Below are positions 1 through 6,613 of a stretch of DNA of 10,412 nt, piece by piece. This DNA comes from Betaproteobacteria bacterium. Its GTDB lineage: Bacteria; Pseudomonadota; Gammaproteobacteria; Burkholderiales; Burkholderiaceae_C. The stretch lies in contig RFTR01000052.1 of NCBI GenBank assembly GCA_009923345.1, positions 1 to 10,412 on the forward strand, written 5' to 3'. The notes beneath the pieces were generated by a model. That model was not told where the DNA came from and searched no databases. It saw only the letters and a program-made list of their open reading frames with translations. A program made the translations under genes and the position numbers. Position 1 is the stretch's first letter, and each line of letters opens with the position of its first letter.

Positions 1-823
1 AGCCATGGACCAACTCACCCAGCAAAGCTTTACCCATGCGTTCATTGCCTTGCATGGGCGCTATGGTGAAGATGGATCTGTCCAAGGCGCATTGGAGTTG
101 TTGGAGATTCCCTACACCGGCTCTGGCGTGATGGCCTCTGCCATTGCGATGGACAAAGTGATGACCAAACGTATTTGGTCTGCATTGGGCTTGTCCACCC
201 CTAAGTCAGTAAGCCTCGCACCTGACGAGCAATCGCAGCAAGCCATTGACGCAATCCCCCAAACATTAGGTCTTCCGCTGATCGTCAAGCCTCCGCGGGA
301 AGGTTCATCGATTGGGATTACCAAGGTCACCACAGCTAAAGGGTTAGAAGCTGCAACCCAACTGGCGATTCAGTACGACCCTGATTTGTTGTGTGAAGAA
401 TTCATCGATGGCGAGGAATTGACCTGCCCAGTGATTGGCAATGGCATACATGCACGTGCGTTGCCTGTGGTGCGCATTGCCGCACCCGATGGAGCTTATG
501 ACTATCAGAACAAATACTTTACAGACGATGTGAAGTATCACTGCCCAAGCGGTTTGCCTGAAAAAGAAGAACAAGCGATCCAAGCCTTGGTCGTCGCTGC
601 CTACCGTGCACTGGGTTGCCGCGGTTGGGGCCGTGCAGACATCATGTTGCGCGCAACAGATCGCAAGCCTTATCTATTAGAAATGAATACATCACCTGGT
701 ATGACCAGCCATTCGTTGGTTCCGATGTCAGCCAAAGCAGCTGGTATCAGCTATGAAGATTTGTGTGTTCAATTGCTCCAGAGTGCGACCCTAGATCACG
801 CAGAGGGTGGTAACAAAGCATGA
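1..823 (+). CDS. ddl: D-alanine--D-alanine ligase, 5' end cut off
   Basis: ATP-grasp ligase that joins two D-alanines in the cytoplasm to make the dipeptide ending the peptidoglycan stem peptide. The reading frame is open to the left edge (first whole codon at base 2), so the ATG at base 5 is internal. Compared with the usual length of about 300-320 residues, roughly the first 40-50 are missing, including the start. Visible family marks are the ALHGRYGEDG-type motif near bases 47-78, an EEFIDGEELT segment at 395-424, the GWGRADIML strand around 623-649, and the C-terminal LLEMNTSPGMT block. The three expected metal ligands are present: Asp at 638-640, Glu at 680-682 and Asn at 686-688. The stop overlaps the ftsQ start by 4 nt (ATGA). 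No frameshift or missing key residue is seen. In the family, ddl precedes ftsQ in the dcw cluster, as here. Confidence 0.96.
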   Translation, partial: AMDQLTQQSFTHAFIALHGRYGEDGSVQGALELLEIPYTGSGVMASAIAMDKVMTKRIWSALGLSTPKSVSLAPDEQSQQAIDAIPQTLGLPLIVKPPREGSSIGITKVTTAKGLEAATQLAIQYDPDLLCEEFIDGEELTCPVIGNGIHARALPVVRIAAPDGAYDYQNKYFTDDVKYHCPSGLPEKEEQAIQALVVAAYRALGCRGWGRADIMLRATDRKPYLLEMNTSPGMTSHSLVPMSAKAAGISYEDLCVQLLQSATLDHAEGGNKA

Positions 824-1650
824 GTACTTCTCGCTACACCACCCACACACGCGTACGTACCGAAAAAAGTACGGCCGTGATGGTGCCTTGGGATGTGAAA
901 TTGATGCACATGGTGGGCTCTTTCATGTTTGCGTGCCTGACTGTAGGTGTCGTTTTCACGGTTTTTTGGGCGGCAGTGCACATGCCCGTATTTAACTTGG
1001 TGGGTATCACGGTAGAAGGCGAAGTGGACCATAACAACGCAACGACCTTGCGCGCGAATGTCACTACACGCATGACCGGAAACTTCTTTACGGCAGATCT
1101 CAGCCAAGTTCGACATGCGTTTGAAGGCGTACCGTGGGTGCGCTTGGCAACGGTGCAGCGCGAGTTTCCAAACCGCTTGCGCGTGATATTGCAAGAGCAT
1201 CGCCCAGTTGCGTATTGGGGAGAAGAAAGCGAATCCCGTTTACTCAATATGTACGGGGAAGTGTTCGAAGCCAATTTGGCAGATTTAGAAAACGAAAAAA
1301 TTCCTCGCCTCAAAGGGCCAGACAGCGAGTCGCAATTGGTATGGAAGATGTACCAAGCCTTGGTTCCCATGTTCCAAGCATTGAGCTTGGATTTAGGAAA
1401 TTTGGAGTTATCAGAGCGCGGTAGTTGGCGCGCATACCTCAAACAAGGTGCTGTGATTGAGTTGGGTCGTGGCGATGTGGCGGAGGTGACTGCACGAATG
1501 CATAGGGTAGACCAAACATTGTTGGGCGTAGTGCAGAAGTTGGGTAGAAAACTGCAATCTCTGCAGTCCTTGGATTTACGCCATGACAACGGATACGCCA
1601 TCCGTTTGCACGGTGTGAGCACGATTGAAGCCGCGATACCGCGTAACTGA
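820..1650 (+). CDS. ftsQ: Cell division protein FtsQ
   Basis: Bitopic inner-membrane divisome protein that links the cytoplasmic and periplasmic division machinery, in other bacteria through FtsB and FtsL. The 276 residues show a cytoplasmic N-terminus of about 30 residues, one membrane segment around 33-53, then a POTRA domain starting near F58 (FNLVGITVEGEV) with the conserved PWVR...FPNRLRV strand following, and the FtsQ domain with GEVFEA and an ELGRGDV motif near the C-terminus. The length is normal for betaproteobacteria. The start at 820 is chosen because its ATG overlaps the ddl stop in ATGA and a purine-rich GAGGGTGG lies at 803-810. M21 (before PWDVKLM) is an alternative, with homologues starting near either position. 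The 27-bp gap to ftsA has room for a ribosome site but no terminator. Confidence 0.95.
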   Translation: MSTSRYTTHTRVRTEKSTAVMVPWDVKLMHMVGSFMFACLTVGVVFTVFWAAVHMPVFNLVGITVEGEVDHNNATTLRANVTTRMTGNFFTADLSQVRHAFEGVPWVRLATVQREFPNRLRVILQEHRPVAYWGEESESRLLNMYGEVFEANLADLENEKIPRLKGPDSESQLVWKMYQALVPMFQALSLDLGNLELSERGSWRAYLKQGAVIELGRGDVAEVTARMHRVDQTLLGVVQKLGRKLQSLQSLDLRHDNGYAIRLHGVSTIEAAIPRN

Positions 1651-1677
1651 AGAGATTAGGTAAGAAACGAGGCTGTT

Positions 1678-2907
1678 ATGGCAAAAGAGTACAAAGATTT
1701 GGTAGTAGGGTTAGACATTGGTACGGCCAAGGTGATGGTGGTCGTAGCCGAAGTCTTGCCCGGCGGCGAACTCAAACTTGCCGGTATGGGTGTGGCACCG
1801 AGCAATGGCCTGAAACGCGGTGTCGTCGTCAATATAGATGCCACTGTGCAAAGTATCCAGCAAGCCTTGAAAGAAGCCGAGTTCATGGCTGATTGCAAAA
1901 TCACCCGCGTCTACACCGGCATCACGGGTAGCCATATTCGCGGCATGAACTCTACGGGCATGGTGGCGGTGAAAGACCGTGAAGTGACGGCGCCTGATGT
2001 CGCGCGCGTAGTAGAAACAGCCAAGGCTATCAATATTTCGACAGACCAGCGCTTGCTCTTAGTCCAACCGCAAGAGTTTGTCATCGATGGCCAAGAGGTG
2101 CGTGAACCGATTGGCATGAGCGGCATTCGTTTAGAAGCCAAAGTGCATATCGTCACCGGCGCACAAAGTGCCGCTGAAAACATCATCAAGTGTGTACGTC
2201 GCTGTGGTTTAGAAGTCGACCAATTGATGCTCAACCCATTGGCCTCAAGCCTGTCCGTGCTAACAGACGATGAGCGTGAATTGGGCGTGGCCTTGGTGGA
2301 CATTGGTGCAGGCACCACCGATGTAGCGATATTCACCAACGGTTCGATTCGCCACACTGCCGTTATTCCAATTGCTGGTGACTTGATCACCAGCGATATA
2401 GCGATGGCTTTGCGCACCCCTACTAAAGACGCAGAAGAAATCAAAATTGAATCAGGCTTTGCCAAGCAAATGTTGGCAGACCCTGAAATACAAGTAGAGG
2501 TTCCCGGTTTAGGTGACCGCAGTCCACGCATGCTGAGCCGCCAAGCTTTGGCTGGGGTGATCGAACCACGTGTGGAAGAAATCTTTTCGCTAGTACAACA
2601 AGTTATCCGTGATTCGGGTTACGAAGAAGTCCTCTCATCTGGCATTGTGCTCACCGGCGGAAGTGCAGTGATGCCTGGCATGGTGGAGTTAGGAGAAGAT
2701 ATTTTTCTCAAACCCGTGCGTCGGGGCGTACCCAATTACAACGGCGGTTTAGCAGATATGGTGTCGCAGCCCCGCGCTGCCACAGCCATGGGTTTATTGG
2801 AAGAAGCGCGCGTCGCACGCATTCGCGGCTTTAAGGTATCGCAAAAAAGTAGCACGGTCAAAACTGCAGTCGACCGTGTGAAAGATTGGTTTGTGGGGAA
2901 CTTCTAA
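1678..2907 (+). CDS. ftsA: Cell division protein FtsA
   Basis: Actin-like ATPase that tethers FtsZ filaments to the inner membrane and recruits later divisome proteins. The 409 residues have the actin-fold motifs: phosphate-1 loop GLDIGTAKV near residues 11-19, phosphate-2 loop with D208, G210, G212, T213 and T214 (DIGAGTTD), and the adenosine motif GIVLTGGSAVMPG from G322. Between them lies the FtsA-specific 1C region in place of actin subdomain 1B. The C-terminus (VKTAVDRVKDWFVGNF) fits the membrane-binding amphipathic helix. The ATG has GAGG at 1669-1672, five bases upstream. Downstream is an unusually structured 180-bp gap before ftsZ. Length and motifs are complete. Confidence 0.97.
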   Translation: MAKEYKDLVVGLDIGTAKVMVVVAEVLPGGELKLAGMGVAPSNGLKRGVVVNIDATVQSIQQALKEAEFMADCKITRVYTGITGSHIRGMNSTGMVAVKDREVTAPDVARVVETAKAINISTDQRLLLVQPQEFVIDGQEVREPIGMSGIRLEAKVHIVTGAQSAAENIIKCVRRCGLEVDQLMLNPLASSLSVLTDDERELGVALVDIGAGTTDVAIFTNGSIRHTAVIPIAGDLITSDIAMALRTPTKDAEEIKIESGFAKQMLADPEIQVEVPGLGDRSPRMLSRQALAGVIEPRVEEIFSLVQQVIRDSGYEEVLSSGIVLTGGSAVMPGMVELGEDIFLKPVRRGVPNYNGGLADMVSQPRAATAMGLLEEARVARIRGFKVSQKSSTVKTAVDRVKDWFVGNF

Positions 2908-2909
2908 AA

Positions 2910-3014
2910 ATGACGCCACAACGTTTGCTCTATTTAGCTCGGGGTAGTCCTCCGGACCCCGCGCACAGAGGTCGACGATGGCGACCCTGTGCAGCAACTG
3001 CACCCCCTTCATAA
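2910..3014 (+). CDS. Possible 34-codon leader ORF after ftsA (unproven)
   Basis: An ATG two bases after the ftsA stop opens a 34-codon frame ending in TAA at 3012-3014. The ATG is preceded by GGGGAA at 2895-2900, a plausible ribosome site inside the ftsA 3' end. The predicted peptide starts MTPQRLLYLARG and is then rich in Arg and Pro, which may only reflect the GC-rich hairpins it crosses. It resembles no family I know. If translated, ribosomes would unfold H1-H3 and stop inside H4. It may act by being translated rather than through its product. It could equally be chance. Confidence 0.2.
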   Translation: MTPQRLLYLARGSPPDPAHRGRRWRPCAATAPPS

Positions 3015-3022
3015 GGGGATGC

Positions 3023-3091
3023 ATGAAAAACAAAAAACATATCCACATTAGGCAATTGCAAATTTTTAGAAAGATCGGAGAAACAATATGA
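3023..3091 (+). CDS. Possible 22-codon ORF overlapping the ftsZ start (unproven)
   Basis: A 22-codon frame starts at ATG 3023 and ends with TGA 3089-3091, overlapping the ftsZ ATG (3088-3090) in ATGA, the same arrangement as ddl-ftsQ. AAGGGG at 3013-3018 lies four bases before its ATG and would serve as a ribosome site, but it is the right arm of hairpin H4 and so would be hidden when H4 forms. The predicted peptide (MKNKKHIHIRQL at its start) is lysine-rich and matches nothing I know. A translational coupling role is inference from geometry only. Confidence 0.2.
   Translation: MKNKKHIHIRQLQIFRKIGETI
3077..3080 (+). promoter_or_regulatory. ftsZ ribosome binding site
   Basis: GGAG lies seven bases before the ftsZ ATG and fixes that start. 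The segment TCGGAG at 3075-3080 can pair with CTCCGG at 2950-2955, in the apical part of hairpin H1: five Watson-Crick pairs plus one G-T (G-U in RNA). The site could therefore be masked in one RNA conformation. The pairing is seen in the sequence. Its use in the cell is not shown. Confidence 0.7.
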
Positions 3092-4350
3092 GTATTGAAA
3101 TGATTGAAATAGAAACTTTCAACTCTGGCACGCAAATTAAAGTGATTGGCGTGGGCGGAGGTGGTGGCAATGCGGTAGAACACATGATTCGTTCAGGCGT
3201 GCAAGGTGTGGAGTTCGTATGTGCCAATACCGATGCGCAGTCGCTACGCATCAGCAATGCCCATAAAGTGATTCAGCTCGGATCGAATGGCTTGGGGGCT
3301 GGCAGTATTCCAGAACGAGGCCGTGAGGCAGCCGAGGCAGCAGAGGACCAAATTCGTGAAGCCTTGGAAGGCACCAATATGTTGTTTGTCACCGCTGGTA
3401 TGGGTGGTGGAACAGGCACAGGTGCTGCGCCTGTGGTGGCTCGCGTTGCCCGCGAAATGGGAATTCTCACGGTAGGTGTAGTTACCAAACCTTTCGAGTT
3501 TGAAGGTACGCGGCGCATGAACAATGCGGAATCAGGTTTGGCTGAATTGGAAGCCAATGTCGATTCGTTGATTGTTGTCTTGAATGAAAAACTCTTAGAC
3601 GTGTTGGGCGAAGACGCTAGCCAAGACGATGCATTTGCATTCGCCAACGATGTGTTGAAAAACTCGGTCGGTGGCATTGCTGAAATTATCAACGTCGAAG
3701 CTTTGGTCAACGTCGACTTTGCGGACGTACGCACAGTCATGAGCGAAACCGGCAAAGCCATGATGGGCACTGCTGCAGCCAATGGCCCAGACCGTGCACG
3801 TATTGCTGCAGAACAAGCGGTGGCTTGCCCGCTACTAGAAGGTGTCGATATGTCAGGTGCCAAAGGTGTGTTGGTGTTGATCACTGCAGCCAAAGGTGGC
3901 TTGAAGTTATCTGAGTCACGCGAAGCGATGAACACGATCCGTAAATTCGCATCCCCAGATGCGCATGTGATTTACGGTACTGCGTATGACGAATCATTGG
4001 GTGACCAAATCCGCGTGACGGTTGTCGCGACAGGTCTGGCTGGTGGTCGTCGTGTCGCACCACAGTTACAAGTGTTGCGCACTGGCACAGACCTAGGCAG
4101 TTTTACCACACACAATGCGCCCAACGCGTCACCAGCAGGCATCATGGCTGCTGCTACAGCGGGCTTAAGCAACTTGGCTTCTGGCTTAGGTGTTGGTAAT
4201 GCAGCCACACAGCCAGACTACAACAGTATGGCTGTGCCTAGTGTGTGGCGTACCAACCGCACACAAGCTGCTGCAAAAGTAGATGCTTTGTCTTCAGGCG
4301 GCATGGATGACTACGAAATCCCAGCCTTCTTGCGTAAGCAGGCTGACTGA
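3088..4350 (+). CDS. ftsZ: Cell division protein FtsZ
   Basis: Tubulin-like GTPase that polymerises into the Z-ring at mid-cell. The 420 residues start with a short N-terminal tail, then the GTP-binding domain with the glycine-rich loop G23-G27 and the tubulin signature GGGTGTG at 106-112. The catalytic T7 loop NVDFADV is at 208-214. A variable linker of about 85 residues follows. It is Ala/Gly-rich (an SPAGIMAAATAGLSN stretch) instead of Pro/Gln-rich. The protein ends in the conserved peptide DYEIPAFLRKQAD, which binds FtsA and other partners. The start is fixed by GGAG seven bases upstream. The 20-bp gap to lpxC has no terminator, so cotranscription is likely. The upstream gap is the probable place for ftsZ-specific control. 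Confidence 0.98.
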   Translation: MSIEMIEIETFNSGTQIKVIGVGGGGGNAVEHMIRSGVQGVEFVCANTDAQSLRISNAHKVIQLGSNGLGAGSIPERGREAAEAAEDQIREALEGTNMLFVTAGMGGGTGTGAAPVVARVAREMGILTVGVVTKPFEFEGTRRMNNAESGLAELEANVDSLIVVLNEKLLDVLGEDASQDDAFAFANDVLKNSVGGIAEIINVEALVNVDFADVRTVMSETGKAMMGTAAANGPDRARIAAEQAVACPLLEGVDMSGAKGVLVLITAAKGGLKLSESREAMNTIRKFASPDAHVIYGTAYDESLGDQIRVTVVATGLAGGRRVAPQLQVLRTGTDLGSFTTHNAPNASPAGIMAAATAGLSNLASGLGVGNAATQPDYNSMAVPSVWRTNRTQAAAKVDALSSGGMDDYEIPAFLRKQAD

Positions 4351-4370
4351 GATTCAGAGAAAATAGCCGC

Positions 4371-5294
4371 GTGCTGAAACAAAGAACCATCCAATCACTC
4401 ACCAAAGCCGTTGGTGTGGGCCTCCATAGCGGTCAACGCGTGGAGCTCACCTTGCGGCCTGCACAACCTGAAACAGGGATTGTGTTTAGGCGAGTCGATT
4501 TGCCTGTCCCAGTAGATATTCCTATCACCGCCACTGCGGTGACGGATACCCGTTTGGCGTCGACCATTTCGAATGGTGGTGCCAAGGTCTACACGGTAGA
4601 GCATTTGATGTCGGCATGTGCGGGTTTGGGTATTGACAATATGTATGTCGATATCACCGCACAAGAAGTACCGATTTTGGATGGGTCGGCATCTTCCTTT
4701 GTTTTTCTTTTACAAAGCGCGGGCATCGTGGAGCAAAACGCACCTAAGCGCTTTATTCGTATTCTCAAAAGTGTGCAAGTGCAAGAAGGGGATGGCGAGT
4801 CCACCAAGTGGGCGCGCTTAGATCCGCACCATGGTTACAAACTGACTTTTGAAATTGATTTCCACCATCCAGCTGTCGATCAAACGGGTCAACGTGTGGT
4901 CTTTGACATGGACAAAGACGTCTACACCCGCGATATTGCACGGGCTCGAACCTTTGGTTTTACCAAAGATGTAGAGACCATGCGTGCCAATGGTTTAGGT
5001 ATGGGTGGCGGCTTAGACAACGCCATCGTGATGGACGACTACAAGGTATTGAACAGCGATGGTTTGCGCTATGACGATGAATTCGTGAAACACAAAATTC
5101 TCGATGCCATGGGCGATTTGTTTTTATTAGGCAAACCCTTGTTGGCGTCTTACTGCGCATTCCGTTCAGGCCATGCGATGAACAACAAACTTTTGCGCGA
5201 ATTATTGAGCCAGCCTGATAGTTATGAAACGGTGACTTTCCAAGACGTTCACCAAGCCCCCCCTGGACTGGCGCATTTAGCCCCTGCCTGGTAA
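4371..5294 (+). CDS. lpxC: UDP-3-O-acyl-N-acetylglucosamine deacetylase LpxC
   Basis: Zinc deacetylase that removes the N-acetyl group from UDP-3-O-acyl-GlcNAc, the committed step of lipid A synthesis in the cytoplasm. The 307 residues are close to the 305 of E. coli. Expected active-site residues are present: E77 and zinc ligand H78 (VEHLMSA), zinc ligands H241 and D245 (HKILD), and H268 in the GHAMNN motif. The start is GTG and gives the typical N-terminus MLKQRTIQSL. AGAGA at 4356-4360 is the only weak ribosome site. ftsZ-lpxC adjacency is the normal end of the dcw cluster in proteobacteria. The TAA stop abuts the ruvC stop on the other strand with no base between. The C-terminus has a short tail rich in Pro and Ala. 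Confidence 0.97.
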   Translation: MLKQRTIQSLTKAVGVGLHSGQRVELTLRPAQPETGIVFRRVDLPVPVDIPITATAVTDTRLASTISNGGAKVYTVEHLMSACAGLGIDNMYVDITAQEVPILDGSASSFVFLLQSAGIVEQNAPKRFIRILKSVQVQEGDGESTKWARLDPHHGYKLTFEIDFHHPAVDQTGQRVVFDMDKDVYTRDIARARTFGFTKDVETMRANGLGMGGGLDNAIVMDDYKVLNSDGLRYDDEFVKHKILDAMGDLFLLGKPLLASYCAFRSGHAMNNKLLRELLSQPDSYETVTFQDVHQAPPGLAHLAPAW

Positions 5295-5843
5295 TTACTT
5301 GCTACGACCAGCGCGGTACATGCCGCTGGTCGTTCTCGCCAAAGATGTTTCTTGCGCCAATTGATGCATGACATGGCCTGCATGGGCGTGGGTAATCGCT
5401 AGGCCCAAGGCGTCTGCTGCATCGGGTCCAGGCAAGGTGGGCAGGTTGAGCAAACGTTTCACCATTTCTTGCACTTGGGCTTTGTGTGCTTTGCCATGCC
5501 CGGCAACGGCTTTTTTCATTTGCAGTGCGGTGTATTCGGCGACGGGCAAATTGCAAGACACTAAAGCGGTGAGACATGCGCCACGTGCTTGGCCCAATAA
5601 CAAAGTGGCTTGCGGATTGACGTTGACAAACACAATTTCCACCACGCTACACGCTGGTTGGTAACGTGTAATGACCTCATGAATACCGTCGTATAAAACT
5701 TTTAAACGTTGTGGCAATAACCCTTTTTCGACTTTATCGGTGCGAATTGTTCCGCTGGCGACATAGCGTAATGTTTGTCCTTCTAAATCGACCACGCCAA
5801 AACCCGTGGTGCGCAGGCCGGGGTCAATTCCTAGGATACGCAT
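5295..5843 (-). CDS. ruvC: Holliday junction resolvase RuvC
   Basis: Endonuclease that cuts Holliday junctions moved by RuvAB during recombinational repair. The 182 residues have the four acidic catalytic positions: D7 in ILGIDPGLRTTG, E69 (VVEIVF), and D141 and D144 in PDAADALGLAITH. The LLLGQARG and KKAVAGHGKAHK segments are also typical. Length is slightly above the E. coli 173. The ATG is nine bases after the mtgA stop with no clear Shine-Dalgarno site, suggesting it is read from the mtgA message. In many bacteria ruvC neighbours ruvA and ruvB. Here it is the last gene of an unrelated operon, converging on lpxC. Confidence 0.96.
   Translation of the reverse strand: MRILGIDPGLRTTGFGVVDLEGQTLRYVASGTIRTDKVEKGLLPQRLKVLYDGIHEVITRYQPACSVVEIVFVNVNPQATLLLGQARGACLTALVSCNLPVAEYTALQMKKAVAGHGKAHKAQVQEMVKRLLNLPTLPGPDAADALGLAITHAHAGHVMHQLAQETSLARTTSGMYRAGRSK
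5304..5333. terminator. Inverted repeat at the lpxC/ruvC convergence, possible bidirectional terminator
   Basis: ACGACCAGCG at 5304-5313 and CGCTGGTCGT at 5324-5333 form a perfect 10-bp stem with a 10-nt loop. An alternative fold pairs GCGG 5313-5316 with CCGC 5323-5326. It lies inside the last codons of ruvC and just downstream of the lpxC stop, the only place where convergent transcripts could end. No T-run follows on either strand, so it is not a textbook intrinsic terminator. It may instead stabilise 3' ends or assist factor-dependent termination. Confidence 0.4.
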
Positions 5844-5852
5844 CGCTTGGTT

Positions 5853-6602
5853 TTAGGGAAGTTGTGCGCGTGGCATGCGCGTCAAGATGATCTCTGTACG
5901 ACCGGAGAGGTATTCAGATAAAGGAAATTTTTGGTAATGCTTAGGACGTGGCAGCATCACTGCCAACCGTCCTGCCTCCCAAGGACTCAATTGCGCCGCA
6001 GACTTTGCAAAGTAATGTTGCGATGCGGCCTCTGCACCAAATACACCTTCACCCCATTCCACATGGTTGAGGTAGAGCTCCAAAATACGTTGCTTAGGTA
6101 ACAGCGCCTCAAGCATCAATGTCAGCACAAACTCTTGGCCTTTGCGCACAAAGGTACGTTCGCCTGTTAAAAATAAATTCTTCGCTAATTGTTGGGTAAT
6201 GGTGGAGCCCCCCACTACTTTGACCGCAGGATTTTTCTGTGCGGCGCGGCTGGCTTGCAGTTCTGCTTTGGCGTTTTTAGCCCAGGCTTTTTCAATGGCC
6301 TCCCATTGCACGCCATCGTGCTGGGCAAAGATATCGTCTTCCGACACAATCACCGCGCGCTTGAGGTGATCAGAAATTTTGTTGTAGGGAACCCAAGTTT
6401 GTCGCCAAGGCAAGCGTTGCTTGGTTTGCAAGATTTGCCATGCTTGTGAGCGCTCGAACGCGGTGGATTCGGGGGCAATGCGTGCCATCACCGCAATTTT
6501 GGTTAAGAAAAAAAGTTGCAGGCCTAGGAAAGCACAAACGACCAAGAGCAACCAACGTGTGATGGGGTGACGGGCTGAGCGCAGTAAGTTGTGAAAGGCC
6601 AT
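5853..6602 (-). CDS. mtgA: Monofunctional biosynthetic peptidoglycan glycosyltransferase
   Basis: GT51 enzyme that polymerises lipid II into glycan strands at the outer face of the inner membrane, without a transpeptidase domain. From the ATG at 6602 it has 249 residues: a basic N-terminus, one membrane segment near 17-33, then the catalytic domain. Motif 1 is SEDDIFAQHDG with catalytic E88, motif 2 is GGSTITQQLAKNLFL at 131-145, motif 3 is VRKGQE with E157, and motif 4 is ILELYLNHVEWGEG near 173-186. RLAVMLPRP follows. A TTG at 6617 would add five residues and overlap the upstream stop in TTGA. I prefer the ATG because TTG starts are rare, but neither has a good ribosome site. It fits the wall-synthesis theme of the window. 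Confidence 0.94.
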   Translation of the reverse strand: MAFHNLLRSARHPITRWLLLVVCAFLGLQLFFLTKIAVMARIAPESTAFERSQAWQILQTKQRLPWRQTWVPYNKISDHLKRAVIVSEDDIFAQHDGVQWEAIEKAWAKNAKAELQASRAAQKNPAVKVVGGSTITQQLAKNLFLTGERTFVRKGQEFVLTLMLEALLPKQRILELYLNHVEWGEGVFGAEAASQHYFAKSAAQLSPWEAGRLAVMLPRPKHYQKFPLSEYLSGRTEIILTRMPRAQLP

Positions 6603-6613
6603 GGGCTTGTTTT

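Larger units (their letters stand above)
2908..3087 (+). promoter_or_regulatory. Structured ftsA-ftsZ leader: four tandem hairpins, candidate cis-regulatory RNA
   Basis: This gap holds four inverted repeats in a row. H1: 2940-2943 with 2958-2961, then GTCC 2947-2950 with GGAC 2954-2957, loop TCC. An alternative is CGGGGT with ACCCCG. H2: GCACAG 2963-2968, one bulged A, GGTCG 2970-2974, 7-nt loop, CGACC 2982-2986, CTGTGC 2987-2992. H3: GTGCAG 2989-2994, loop CAA, CTGCAC 2998-3003. H4: CCCCTT 3004-3009, loop CAT, AAGGGG 3013-3018. H2 and H3 share bases 2989-2992, so they cannot both form fully. After H4 the sequence becomes A/T-rich up to the ftsZ ribosome site. No run of T follows a hairpin on either strand, which argues against an intrinsic terminator. 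A regulatory role is inference. I recall that published RNA-motif catalogues include an ftsZ-linked motif but cannot tell whether this is it. Confidence 0.5.

Noticed and set aside
834..1622. Long open frame (262 codons) on the minus strand opposite ftsQ
   Set aside because: It lies wholly antisense to a clearly recognised ftsQ, has no recognisable domain and is Cys/Ser/Thr/Arg-rich in the manner of shadow translations.
2940..3018. Intrinsic terminator, tRNA fragment or mobile repeat in the ftsA-ftsZ gap
   Set aside because: No hairpin is followed by a T-run on either strand. No cloverleaf or CCA end can be built. There are no flanking direct repeats, and no second copy in the window to indicate a mobile element.
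3273..3935. Open frame (220 codons) on the minus strand opposite ftsZ
   Set aside because: It is antisense to the most conserved part of ftsZ. Its Ala/Ser/Thr-rich composition is explained by ftsZ codon bias and it has no family resemblance.
4525..4542. Perfect 7-bp hairpin with 4-nt loop (TCACCGC/GCGGTGA) inside lpxC
   Set aside because: It sits in the middle of coding sequence for a conserved Thr/Ala/Val stretch. No T-run follows and there is no regulatory context, so chance is likely.
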